DNA of 64,000 bases, from NCBI GenBank assembly GCA_037954325.1, contig JBBMNZ010000030.1, forward strand, positions 5,768,501 through 5,832,500. Direction: 5' to 3'. The position numbers and the translations under genes are program-made. The notes beneath the pieces are model-generated. The model worked only from the letters and a program-made list of their open reading frames with translations. It was not told the DNA's origin and made no database searches. Numbering within the stretch: position 1 is the first letter of the stretch; each line of letters begins with the position of its first letter. This document shows positions 49,901 to 62,200 of the stretch, one piece after another. The stretch comes from Fistularia commersonii (taxonomy: Eukaryota > Chordata > Actinopteri > Syngnathiformes > Fistulariidae).

Positions 49901-52900
49901 TCTGCCGTTACCGCGATTTGGATAATATTTCCGTGAAGTGTTTGGCCTTGTATTGAAAAGTTCTCTGCACATCTGTGTTTTGATTTTGCAGTTTGATTGA
50001 GCAGCTCAGGTGTACCGATTCTTAGTATTGGGAGTTGGTCTTTAGCCACTTTCAGTCATATCGTTGTACAACACAGGTGTCTTCCCTCTCCGAATTCACA
50101 CCAAACGAATATCTTCCTGTTTTTCAGTGTCCTACGATCCGGTGATTAATAGAAAGATCCACCTCTTTTATACAGCCTGATTATGTCAAGGCTCTGTGAT
50201 CATGCCTCGATGTTTCTCATGAAACGTGGGGTTTGGGGCAGGGGGGAAGGGGTTCGTGAGTCTGTTCAGCCTCCTGAAGAGGAAAACGGATCCTGAAACG
50301 GCATCTTTGCAAAAGGGCTCACAGAGCGGGACAGATGCTGACACTATTGCATTGCACGAGTTCAATTCCCGGGCTGCGTTCGATCAGTGGATCAGTCAGT
50401 GTAAACAAACAACACTGACACGAGCAGAGCTTTTGTTTAAATCAGAACTGTGGAATCTCTGGATAAAAGGGGCATATGAGTGATGATTGCAATTTGACAT
50501 AAGAATCCGCTCTTAAGAGGAATTATACTGGCCCTTTCATAACATAATGAAGTCAATGGTGGGAGTTCTTTTTTTTTTTTTTTTTTTAAATAGCGCTCAG
50601 TGGAAGTGGTGTGAGCGCGAATGTGAAAGAAAGTCAGTTTTTCCGTTCAGCACGTTTCAGTCGAGAAGCACATCCACATCAGAGCCCTGAGCAGCGCACC
50701 ACCAGCCACACAGGAACTGATGGAGGCTCATAACTTCCTGCTCTCTCTAATATAACCATAATACATAGATGCTGCTGTTGCTGCTGAAGTTAAGCCCTCT
50801 GCCTTTACATTCACCTTTTTGTGGTCCCTTACCTTATTTTTTTAATCCATTGTCGGTCATATTCTCAGTTTAGATGGAGGACCGTTAAAAGTATGCAATC
50901 TACTCGGACTTTAGATATAAATAGAAGCATTTAAAGCTAATTGCTGTTACGGTAATAATACTTAATTAGCTAACAAGCCTGTGTTAAAAAGGGTTGAGGA
51001 GAAATTGTGATTCTTATTGCGGAATGGGATTCCACACCAGAAATATTGTTATGAGTTTGTGTTACATGATGTAATGCCATTCAAACATAAGGCTGGACTG
51101 AATAAAATGTTTATGAAAACTTATTCACGTTGGCTCTTACAGTCCAGACCCCTCAGGCATTGTGTTGTCAAATGTATTTATATGGTCACTCTTTGCTTTA
51201 TACGCTCTTAGATGTGCTTTCATTCGCCCGTCTGTTGGAACAGATGTATAAAGGATATTTACACCACAGGAGTGCCCATAATGGCTTTAGCAGGGATGCT
51301 TGTAATTTCAGCTCCATGACGCCTAAATCATGTTTCTTTTTGACAAGCCACACCCACACACGGGTATATATGTATGACACTTTATTCAATTAATTTCTAT
51401 CTTGATGGTTGCTAATTCTCTTTAAAACTCAAAATCCAACAGTTAGGGAAATAAACCGTCAAAAACTGTCCGACAGATGTCTTCCCTGACAGAAAGGCCT
51501 TATGTTGAGAAGAGGGAGTGATAAAGTTAATTGAAAGTTATCCATTTGCTTGTCTGATATCTCCGAACCATCTGTTTGGGTCAGTCCACATAAATTGTTC
51601 CCAAGGATGATGAGAATATCCTTTTACTTCACAATCCAATAAGAAGACCCTCTGGTCTTTGGTGTCTTCATAAGAACTATCGCTGAATGCAGGCAGTCGA
51701 CCAGAACTGTAAATAAGAGACCAGGCATTTCCAAAAAACATTTTTTTAAAGGGTAATCCATCATCTGTTGTTTTTTTTTTCCCAGCTCACACGCTTGGCC
51801 AGATGTGCAACCTGACAAAGAAACAAAGAGAGCAGCGACTTCCCACCTTTTTCTTTCCTCGATTCATTGCTTGCCATTCTGGCGATTTCAGGCCGACAGC
51901 AGCTGTAAAGGCGAGCGCCGAGCTCGACGTTGACACCGCATCTTCTTCTCAGGGCCGTCTCCTCAAGCGCTTATGAAATAGTCTTAGTTCCCTGCATGGT
52001 CTTGTGCAGCTCTGTTCCGTCTGTTTTGTCTTTCCCTCAGAAATTGCGATCACATTTGAAAGCCTGGTAATGCATGAGCTCTCTCTTCCCACACCCTTTG
52101 CACCGGGCCGAATCCTCACGGAGTTTCACTTCTGTTGAGCAGGGCCCGACCTGTGAGGCCCGTGAGGGGTTATCGAGCACCGTGCCAGAACTCACTGCCG
52201 ATATAGTGAGAGATACAGTAAATATTTAAGACGGAATAGAAATGGAGCTTCTCAAAGTGACCTAAAAAAGGTGATCAAATGGCGGTTTTCTTAGGCATAT
52301 TTATCTTGTTAAACAAAGCTACTAGGTGGCCCTTCATCTTGTCTACCGGTTGGTGAGTGAAGACTCAGACCACCGTCCGATAACAGCGGCCTGCGATCGA
52401 ATCTGCGAAACGGGATGTCCTGTGGGTGTGAAAATGAGCCACGAAGTACGTAAGTGGTAACTTTGCATCTATCTTTTAGAAGGGGAAGTGTAAAACTGAA
52501 ATGAAGGGGAAAAAAAAAAAAACATTTCAGCGGCGGGAGATGTTCTCTGGGGCTTTTTTGAGCTCATGTCTGAAGAGGAGTTTTGACAGATGATTCAGAA
52601 TGTCAGTGTGTAGGGGGTCGGCCCTGTTTGCTGAATGCAGCAAACCGTTTGGATAAGATGAAATTACAATCAGCGTTTCTCTTACAGACACACCTATCCT
52701 TTCACTTTCCACCAGTCCTTTGTTCATCAGAGAAATTTGTCACACAACTCAGGGGATTCACCTGTGGTCTTTCCAGCAGTGGGTTTATTGCTTCTGTACC
52801 CCCCCAAACACGCACGCGCACACATGCACACACACGCACACACAAAGCTAAAGGTTAGTTTTGCACTGTTTATAGTCCGTTTGTCCTTTATCTTCGTACT

Positions 52901-52960
52901 GAACAGATTGTAAGGGACTAAACTGTCTGCAGTGGCAGCTCTTGCTTGGGAGGGGTGATC

Positions 52961-52979
52961 GTGTGTGTCTGTGTGTGTC

Positions 52980-53032
<53 letters not shown>
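52961..53032 (+). repeat. (GT)n microsatellite with TCTG interruptions
   Basis: A GT run interrupted near its start by CTGTCT. Confidence 0.96.
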
Positions 53033-53033
<1 letters not shown>

Positions 53034-53149
53034 GGGTTGGAATTTCGAAGACAGCTGGCACAATTGCCCCCTCCTCCACCATTAGGAGAGGTTGTTAAGA
53101 CCATCTCCTGTTTTTCCCTCACCAGCCTCACAAATATGAGTAGGTACGT

Positions 53150-53150
<1 letters not shown>

Positions 53151-53189
<39 letters not shown>

Positions 53190-53208
53190 GCACATACACA
53201 CACACACA
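53151..53208 (+). repeat. (CA)n microsatellite
   Basis: A CA run with a CGCGCACATA interruption. It lies 118 bases after an opposite-phase GT array, so the two could pair in a long hairpin. Confidence 0.96.
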
Positions 53209-53533
53209 AACAACTGTCAGGCACCCCACCTCTTCATATCAACAAGGTGCAGTTTGCCATAACTCCAGATTTGTCACCTCCCTCCCTCCCTCCCGTTGGT
53301 CGCTGCTTGTAAACAATGGCAACCGGTGCCTCCGATCACATGAGATTCCAAGCATCTGCAGACAAAGTTGTTATTGGTTAGATTCGGGCTCAACTTGCTG
53401 AACTCGACTCCAACTGGACAAGGAGTCTGTGTATGCAGTCATTTTAGGCTTTTGGGTCGGGTGGGACCACAATGTTCTGCCAAGCTGGAGGACCGCATGC
53501 AGAACTTTGTGTGTATTATTTTGCATGTGTGGC

Positions 53534-53535
<2 letters not shown>

Positions 53536-53569
<34 letters not shown>

Positions 53570-53580
53570 TGTGTATGTGT
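53536..53580 (+). repeat. (GT)n microsatellite
   Basis: A GT run, slightly interrupted near its end. Confidence 0.95.
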
Positions 53581-56500
53581 GGGTTGTGGCAGCTCTCACT
53601 GCATTATCTCACTGTGAGCTGAAAATGGATGTGTTTACCAGGGGCTTCTCTCCCCTTACCCCCTCTCCCTCCCTCCCTCCCACCCACTCTCTCCCAAAGA
53701 TCCCTCTTTTATTTTCTTTCTTACAGGCTCACAGTGTTGTTGGAGAGAAACATAACACCATTAGGCGCACACACAAAATCATTTTCTGGAGTTTAGGTCT
53801 ACGAGCACACTCACACAAACCATGTTTCATACTCACACTCCTACATATAGCATGCATAATTCATGATCTTCCATTGACATCTATGTAAACATGGGCTCTT
53901 CCTCCAGTTTCTCTTCAGTGGGTCTTTGTTATGGGGTTGCAGTGTCCGGGAGGCTGGTTGACACGGTACTGGATGATCAGGACTATTTCGGGTCCGATCC
54001 ACCCGTCTGGTTTATCCGACTGATCGCAACAAATTGTCGCTCAAATATCGGGAGCGTTGAATTTTGCATGCCTAAATGTTGACAGCAGCAGACAGGGCTG
54101 GCTGCTCCTGGATTTCAATCCAGACATCTCCTCCTTTGAGTTAATCTTTGGAGTTGTTGCGCTGAAAACCACCTCTGTGGTTCTGGATCCTGGTTTCTGC
54201 AATTAACTTTAATTTGCAATTATAACCAACATTTGGATCCAGTTAAATGTTGTTCTTTATTACTTTCCCCAGAGAGACTGTGTTCTTTGCTGGTTGTGAA
54301 TTTGCATGTGGAAGTTTCATCAAACTTGATGAAAAGATGGGTTTATTTGGTCTAAAATTTTGAGAGAGCATTGTGATAAAATGCGCAATCCAAGAGTTGC
54401 CGGGATTCATTAACTGGTATTCTGGTTTGCTTAATTTTCATATTCTCAGGCTCGTGCCATAGTGCTGATTAACCAGCTCTGCTTTTCTGCATCAGACAAA
54501 GATGATTGAGTTGAAAAGTTTGATAGCAAATTTCTTTCTAGTTGATATTTGTAATTATTAGTTTTTGATGAAGGTCAAGAGAGAGGTTACATTTCCCCAC
54601 ATTATGCCATTCTTTCTTTCTTTCTGTCTTTATTTAAATTCTGCCAACCTTTACCATGCACTAATTATCTTGTGTCGTTTTATTGTTTGGTTACATTCAG
54701 ATAGTCCAACCAAACAGCACGACGGCTAAATGGCTCGTCTGTTTGCATCCCACTCACTTGTGCCCTGTGAGCAAGTGATATGATGGCATTTTTCAAAGTG
54801 GTATAAATGAAATTAATGAGAGGAGTCTGTTGAATTTGTATTGGCATCGTGTTGTGATGTATTTACTTACATCTTAATGACAAATCTGAACACTGTTTCA
54901 TGTTTGGTTTTGTTAAAGAAAACATTGTGAGGTTTTCATCTTGGAAAGCTGAGAATTCCTCGTCATCTGTTGCCCAGTGCTGAAGACGTGTCTGATTAGA
55001 TGGCTAGTGTTTTATTGTACTGGAAATGTAACATCAGATTACAAGTGTATGTTTCCAATTTAAAGTCTAGGCCCTGTTTTGGTGGAGACAGTCTTTTCTA
55101 GATTGTCACTGGAACAAAGAGCCATCTGAAAAGCCCTTTTTCTTCCTCCTCCTTTCAATTAAGTTGTTCGCGTCTCCCATTTGTACTTTTTCTGGTCAAT
55201 TCTTCTGTGTTTTTTATTTTTTATTTTTTTCCTTTCCTTCACATCTCCCTTTCACTGCCTTTCTTCAGCGAGAGGACTGGCTGAGCTCTTAGCTTTACCT
55301 TTCCACCTTTCTCTCTTCCTCCCCTTCACCTCCCTCTTTATTCTATCTGGCATCTCTGCTTTCCCGCTCATTTTCTCCCCACGTTCCCCCATGATCTCTC
55401 TCTCCCTCTCGCCCACCCTCCCACACTCCAGCCCTCCCTCTCTTCCTTTGTCTCCTCAGCTGCTGGCTTTGTGCGTGCGTGCACGTATGTGTGTACGTGC
55501 CCGCGTGCGGTGTGTTCGTGTGTGTGTTTGTGTGTGTAATACTGTTTTTTTCCTTCTGACTGACAGAGCGCGATGTTAACCCACTGTCAAGATGTAGTCC
55601 TGGGGAACAGGCAGCAACTTACAGGAGCATATTAAATTCATAATTTGTCTAAGCCATCTCTGACAAATCAGCTCAATCAAATTGTGGCTTTTAAAAAAAA
55701 AGTAAACAAAAAAAAGTAAACACCTGAATGCTTCTCTCTTATCAGGTTGCAGTCAACTATTCTCACAAACATTAGTCATGAGTTTAAACTTGGAGTTAAT
55801 GATAAAGAGCACGCCATATACTGAATAAGATTCTATACCTGCAATGCAAACATATACATTTCCAATGATGTATGCAAATATGCCAATCATCTGCTGTTAA
55901 CCCCCCCGGGAAGGGTTAATGACAGCTCGCATTCCCGCATTTTCCAAATCATTATAAAATCACAGACAGCAAATAGACTCCCACCCGTTTTTGTCATGCT
56001 CTTTGAGTTTGTTTGGTTTTAATTTGCCTAATTAATGCAGAAAGTAGTTATCGATGGCTCGTGGCTTCGACCCAAATGCTAAATGACAATCGGTGCATCA
56101 CCGGCTGAAGCTGTCCGTCAATCCGTTGCGTCACCTGCAGCTGTTCAAAGGGTTTGCAAAGGGGATGTGAGCAGCGTATCGACATGCACGCACCTATCCA
56201 CAAACACACACGCACGCACGCACAAACACTTGTGGGTAAACACCTATGTCGTGTTTACATAGCGAAGCTTCTCGTCTGTGAAGTTTCGTATTTATATCCC
56301 AATAGTGCGACACTCGAAGTCAGTACATTCAGAGAGTCTATTTGTGCTCACCAAGTCTTGAAGACCAGTGATGTCCTGCACCATGAAAATAATTAAACTG
56401 TCAATTGTTGCATTTGTTTATCTGAGCTGCTGATTACTTTGACACCTGGTGATTCTGTCAACCTTCGCCTCTGCCGCTTCTTTTGTTCCCCGCCGTGTTT

Positions 56501-56741
56501 CAGAAGTCAAGTGTAATGGGATTGCAGAGTGGAGGATTCTTTGTGTGGACTTGTTGACACGACTGTGGGGGAAGGAAAGGGGGTGGTCTCTCCCGCTACA
56601 TCCCTCTCCCCTCACCGCTGCGTTTTTCTCGACTGTCCCTTCACGCTCTGTGTCACATCCCAATACTGCACGGTAGTAAATTAATCAGAGATGAAGCTCG
56701 CCTGATGGAGACCTTCCCCCAAAATGCAACTCCTCCTCTTG

Positions 56742-56765
56742 CACACACACACACACACACACACA
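56742..56765 (+). repeat. (CA)n microsatellite
   Basis: A short CA run. Confidence 0.93.
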
Positions 56766-58394
56766 TGCACACACCCCCCTCACACCCCCCACCTTTCTTC
56801 CTCCTGGACATTGTTTCCCTCGTATCAGATTTCCATCACATACACAGCCAGTTTTTCACCAACAGCCATCAAGCACTGAGTAGCATTGTGACACTCGGGG
56901 GTCAACCCGCATTTTCCCTTTGAATCGCTGCCTTTTCCTGCCACCTTTTCAAACACGAGATAACAACACGACGGACTGTGAGCCTGAACGTCGTCCGCAG
57001 TGTTGTGTCACACTGGGTTTAAAGTGACCAACCGCCTCATCCAACGAAAATAAAACCATCAGCAAAGAATTTATTCTAGTGAAATTTGAACCACACCTGA
57101 GGCTCACAGGTTAAAACGAAACACACTTGTTCTTTAATAGGAGAAATATGTCCTGTTCTAAAAGTGTGAGGTGAAAAGAACCTTCTTTTCTAAGAGTTCA
57201 TCAAACTGCTTTGTATTGACTAGCTGGAAGGGGGAAAAAGAGGCATCAATTGTTTTAGTTTATGAAATTAAAACAATTGTTTTTGGCCTATTTATTCATA
57301 GTTCTAACAGAACAAAATCACATATTCAGTAAATCACATCAAATGTGGGTATTTTCACCAATTCTTCATGGCATTTCTTTGTATGACAACAATTCCAATT
57401 TTATCGCTTTACACCTTAAACACATTCACCGGATTAACGATAATGAAAAAAAAACATTGAATGTTGCTGCCGTATTTCACTGTAGACTTGGCATCAAAAC
57501 GAATCTTCAGCTGTAACTTGTCAGCCGTTTGCTTGAGTCAAAACTCAAAGCATGAAACAAGTAGAATACTGCAGTAAATGCAGAAAATAGCAATCTTAGT
57601 CTGTGAGAACTTCAGGGATTTAGGGAGAAATACATGCAAATTAACCGTAACACCATAGACGTGATATGGCGGCTCCATGTTAGTTACCCTTGAAGCTGCA
57701 GTACTGTGTTTCCCGTGTCTTCTTGGCAGAGAAGAAGCTGTTTTTTTTTTTTTTTTTTGACAAATGAAAAGCTGAAGAGGAGTAGAGCAGAGAAAAATGC
57801 TGATTTATGCAGCTGCTTTTATTTCCACTGAGGTCAGGGACGCCACTCTCCCGGGAGACCTGGATAAGAGATCGCAGCCAGGACCGGGAAGCCATGGGGA
57901 GGCGCACAGGTGTCAACACAACGTACGAGTTGTCAATGATTTGATTTTAATCGTAGATGTCTGCGGGCCAAATTAAGACTTCAACAGTCTCCTACGGTTA
58001 TAGTTCCCAGACTCCCTGTCATAATAGATTCCTGAAGCAAAATCTTTGTATTCACTGAGGTCAAAATGACAAAATGACCGTTTCTAGGAGTCTGTTCGGT
58101 CGACTGAGTCAGTCTTAGATTTCTGGTGGTCAAGTACCATCGCACTCAAGCCTGATCCAAACAGATTTTAATCCCAGGTGTAAACGGGGTTAGAGGAAAG
58201 AGTGGGGGCGGAAATAAGAAAGGGAGAAGGGGAGGTGCAAGTAAAAGGCCTTTAGGTAAATGTTGAAGTGGCGGGCAGATCCTTTGTCCTGCCTGGAGGC
58301 AGTGTGAGGCGATTGGAGCAGCTGATAGGCCTTTTATAATGCTCTCCATCAGCTCAATCTCTGGGGCTTTTATAGGAACCTTCAGCAATCATAT

Positions 58395-58438
58395 ACACAG
58401 ACACACACACATGCACACACACACACACACACACACAC
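58395..58438 (+). repeat. (CA)n microsatellite
   Basis: A CA run with one ATG interruption; a GT array follows 240 bases on. Confidence 0.95.
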
Positions 58439-58677
58439 ATGCACAGCCAACCCCCCTTCACCAAGAGGTGTAATTACGAAAGAGGCCTCTTCCTCCAGTG
58501 TGTGTATCGCTCTCCTGGGAGCAGAGGGGCTGAAGGTGTGTGTGGTGCTGTGGGTGCGTGTCTGTCTGAGTCGGCTGTACTTAGAGCTGAGGTGTTTATA
58601 ATCAAGCTCGGCAGTGATAAAAGGTTGGTTGTGCATGTTTATGTCCATGTAGTTTATTGCTTTTCGTGGCTGGTTGT

Positions 58678-58679
<2 letters not shown>

Positions 58680-58768
<89 letters not shown>

Positions 58769-58783
58769 GGTGTGTGTGTGTGT
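58680..58783 (+). repeat. (GT)n microsatellite, ~104 bases
   Basis: A nearly pure GT run with a single TTGG interruption at about 58767. Confidence 0.97.
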
Positions 58784-60059
58784 CCGGAGGGCAGGTGGAA
58801 GGAAAGGAGCACTCAGGGCTGACTTCTGCTGCTCCTGCTGACCCCCATTATCACCACTAAACAGTCACGAGGACAGATATACCCACACATGCACACACAC
58901 ACATTCACACTGTTGGGCAACATCCGCCAATTCTCCAAGAATGAAAGTGTGGAGGAGCAGAATGTAATCTGAAATCATTGACAAGATAATTTTGGGAAAT
59001 AAATTCAGTACTGAAAATCAATGTTAGGCTTCTTTAGGTTTGAAATGGCAGGGCTTAAAGTTTTTGTGATGATCCCTCTTATCACAGGGAAGCATTAACG
59101 TGAGTGGTTGAAGTTTGTGAAACACACACCAAGTATTTATTTTTTCAAATAATCTATCCCATTAAAATGTTATCTCCTGTCATCCAAAAACAAAAAAATT
59201 GGAGAATTGAATTATATTGTGATGCTGACTCCAAGCCACGACACTTGCTAAATTATGTCTGAGCAGCCTGGGAAGTATTTAGAGGCCACCGATCTCTGCG
59301 GTAAATGTCTTGTTTATGGGGCTTGTTATGTTAATATCAATTAGGGGTTTAGATGTTTTGTTTCTCAGCAGCTCTAGTTTGATAAATAACTGCTTTCAAT
59401 ATCCATCGCTGAAATCATTTTATTTATTTTTTCCTGCCCGGGCTTATCCTCCACATGTAAGCCCAGTTAAATTGGTTAGATGCTGGAGCTCCATGTGCTG
59501 CACACCCTGCTCTCTTTCTCCATGACTTCAGCTGAATGAAATGCTAAGTTCAATAATGATGAGAGAAAAAAGGGGCCTGTTTGTAGTCAGCATGGTTACA
59601 TTTGTCACAACACAAATCATTCCTGTGAAACAAAAGCTAGCTACCCCCCCCCCTCCCACACACACACACACACATACTCTTCATGTGCTCAACCTCTCAA
59701 TCCTTTTGTTTGGGTCAGGGTTGCATCCTATGGATGCACACTGGACCGAAAGCATAGACGGATCAAAGCTGTCGATGGTGGAAGATGGGAAAAACTGCGG
59801 AGGGTGGTGGGGGATGGGGTGTGGCGTATGTACCATCAAGTCACTGCAAAGGTCGCCAGGACTCCCATAGCTGCCGCCTTTGTTCACACCTATGAGCGAC
59901 CTCGTCACTCACTCGCTTCGCATTTGTCCCTCTCACATTTGCGTAGGTACTCTTCGGCCCTGATACAACCAGGAAAGAGCAGGGCAAAAAAAAAGCAACA
60001 CACACATACACATGCGCAATCATACACACCAAGCCAAAAATGACAGCTTCATTCACACT

Positions 60060-60061
<2 letters not shown>

Positions 60062-60112
<51 letters not shown>
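60062..60112 (+). repeat. (CA)25 microsatellite
   Basis: A pure CA run. Confidence 0.97.
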
Positions 60113-60113
<1 letters not shown>

Positions 60114-60217
60114 ACGTACACACACAAGGCTAAATGAGAAACTTGCAGTGAAAGCAGTGAGATCCTGTGTATTCCCACTGCTCATTAGGGCATACTGCCA
60201 TATCAATGTAGGAAAAA

Positions 60218-60218
<1 letters not shown>

Positions 60219-60260
<42 letters not shown>
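60219..60260 (+). repeat. (GT)n microsatellite
   Basis: A GT run with one TATAT interruption, about 105 bases after the preceding CA array. Confidence 0.95.
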
Positions 60261-60262
<2 letters not shown>

Positions 60263-60775
60263 GTGGACGTGCCTGTCTGTGTCTGTGCCTGCTTGGTGCA
60301 GATGAGATTATGTGACATGATTGATTGAGAGCACACAATCCCCTCACTTTTAGGGCTTTTGTTAATCAGCACCTTGTTATATATATGCAATGAAAAGCAG
60401 TTCCCAGACACAGTTTTGCACCGAGGTGCTCTGGCTCAGCCTTCGAAGAACACACAGGAGTGCACTTCATCTTCACAATTCACCTTATTTTTGTAATAAA
60501 GGTTCTCATTTAATTCAGGAGTTATATCGGGACCTGGGAGAATTTAAAAATTTTTGATCGCTGATGCTTTTGAATGTCAGAATCTTTCAGCGAAGGATCA
60601 AGATGCACATGATGATAAATAAATCAATCATTCCTGATGTGTTATGGTTGTCAGAGAATCCCTCAGTTGACTGCTTTATCGCCTGTCAACCTCTATATCT
60701 AAAATTGGTTTACAGCTTGTTTTGTTTTCTCCTCACCTGCTACTGTAATAATAGACAAATGGGAACCACTCTAGC

Positions 60776-60791
60776 TGTGTGTGTGTGTGTT

Positions 60792-60832
<41 letters not shown>

Positions 60833-60927
60833 TAGTAACTTACATGTGTGGATTTTCAGCCTTGCCCAGAGGCAAGCAGTGGGACCTCCAACCTTTAGCA
60901 CTATACCATTCCATGACATACCTGCTG

Positions 60928-60958
<31 letters not shown>

Positions 60959-61107
60959 CGCACGCTTGCATGTGTGTTTACATGTATGTGAGTTTTCACC
61001 CTATGCCCAAAGGGTTGGATGTATGTAAGAGCCCAAACCTATAGTGCAAATCTAGGGCACACTCCTGACATGTGTGGTGTTTGTGTGTGTGTGTGTGTGT
61101 GTGTGTG
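60776..61107 (+). repeat. three GT arrays in a diverged tandem unit
   Basis: GT arrays lie at 60776-60831, 60928-60954 and 61082-61107. The spacers share ACATGT(G/A)TG..TTTTCA(G/C)CCT.TGCCCA and a later CAACCT/CAAACCTATAG block, so they look like diverged tandem copies. Confidence 0.6.
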
Positions 61108-61262
61108 CATGTGTACATCAATCACTTCAAAAGGTAAAGTGCAGCAGAAAGAACGGATGATCATTTCCCCTCATCTCTGTTGCTCAAGGGGTTCCCTTCT
61201 GTCTAGATTTGAAATAGAAAAAAATCAGGACATATATACATCAATCTGATGTACATACACTT

Positions 61263-61263
<1 letters not shown>

Positions 61264-61336
<73 letters not shown>
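61264..61336 (+). repeat. (CA)n microsatellite
   Basis: A 73-base CA run followed by imperfect CACTCACACAC. Confidence 0.97.
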
Positions 61337-61344
<8 letters not shown>

Positions 61345-62071
61345 ACACACATCAGCTCAGTCAAGTCCTGGCCCTGCTGGGTCTTCCCTATATAAATGTA
61401 TATTCACACACATGTCAACCGCAGACTGCATTCTTTCAATCACTTAAACAAAGGTCATCTATTCATACTATAGGTGACATGGAGTCATAAACAAAGCACT
61501 TCTGTATGCCTCTCTAACGTGCCTCATTTTATTTAAAAAGGAAAAGGAGTGGGAAAAGATAAGGAGTATTGACAGAGGGAGCATCAAGGATGTTTAAGAG
61601 GCGGGAACCCTTTCACTGAAGAGAACAAACCAACTCAATATATTCAAAGCACTGCCGATTATTAAAAAAAACAAACAAAAAAAAAACTTTGAGTTGAAAA
61701 ACTGATGCAAAGCGAGCACAAAGAGACGAGATCCCCCTGCGTGAGTGTAAACAGAGAAATCGGTATTCATCCGAGAGGGGCAGCTTGTGTCACAAGGTCA
61801 ACGTCAACATCCGTATTTACCCTTTTTTTTTTAACATGAAACATATTCCGTCCCAACGCGCAGGCGGGAACGGATGAAAGGCTGAAACTCGCTGCGATGT
61901 TGATTCAGTGCAGCGATGCAGCTGTGACTGTGTGTTGGCAGATGCTGGCATGAGGAAGCGACGCGCTTATAAACACAGTGAGGGTCTTTGGCCTGTTGCC
62001 CGGCTAATGTTCACCACACCCTGTTTTGCTCTCACCAGAGGTTGTTCAGTCAGAAGTGCGTACGTGAGTGA

Positions 62072-62073
<2 letters not shown>

Positions 62074-62124
<51 letters not shown>
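62074..62124 (+). repeat. (GT)n microsatellite
   Basis: A GT run with one TTT interruption at its start. Confidence 0.95.
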
Positions 62125-62125
<1 letters not shown>

Positions 62126-62200
62126 ACAAGAGTGTATGTCATCTGCAAAGCCGTTACGGCAGTGTTTATAGAGTATAAACTTTTTATGATAGCAAGAGGT

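Larger units (their letters stand above)
36261..52800 (+). other. znf704: znf704 intron 2, proximal part (36.3-52.8 kb)
   Basis: No exon recognised; the serine-rich and zinc-finger exons expected next for ZNF704 are not seen. Contains CA runs (37808-37827, 38411-38435, 49589-49615), poly-T (37779-37799, 49532-49548, 50569-50587), a SINE-like copy, two DNA-transposon-like elements and several AT-rich candidate regulatory blocks (38480-38990, 41480-41640, 45420-45660, 48895-49140). Confidence 0.6.
52801..62200 (+). other. znf704: znf704 intron 2, microsatellite-dense part
   Basis: About a dozen CA/GT arrays of 20-105 bases lie in 9.4 kb, on both strands, with unique intronic sequence between. 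No exon or mobile element with clear ends was found. All long CVCV/HTHT/AHTH frames here are repeat artefacts. Confidence 0.7.
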
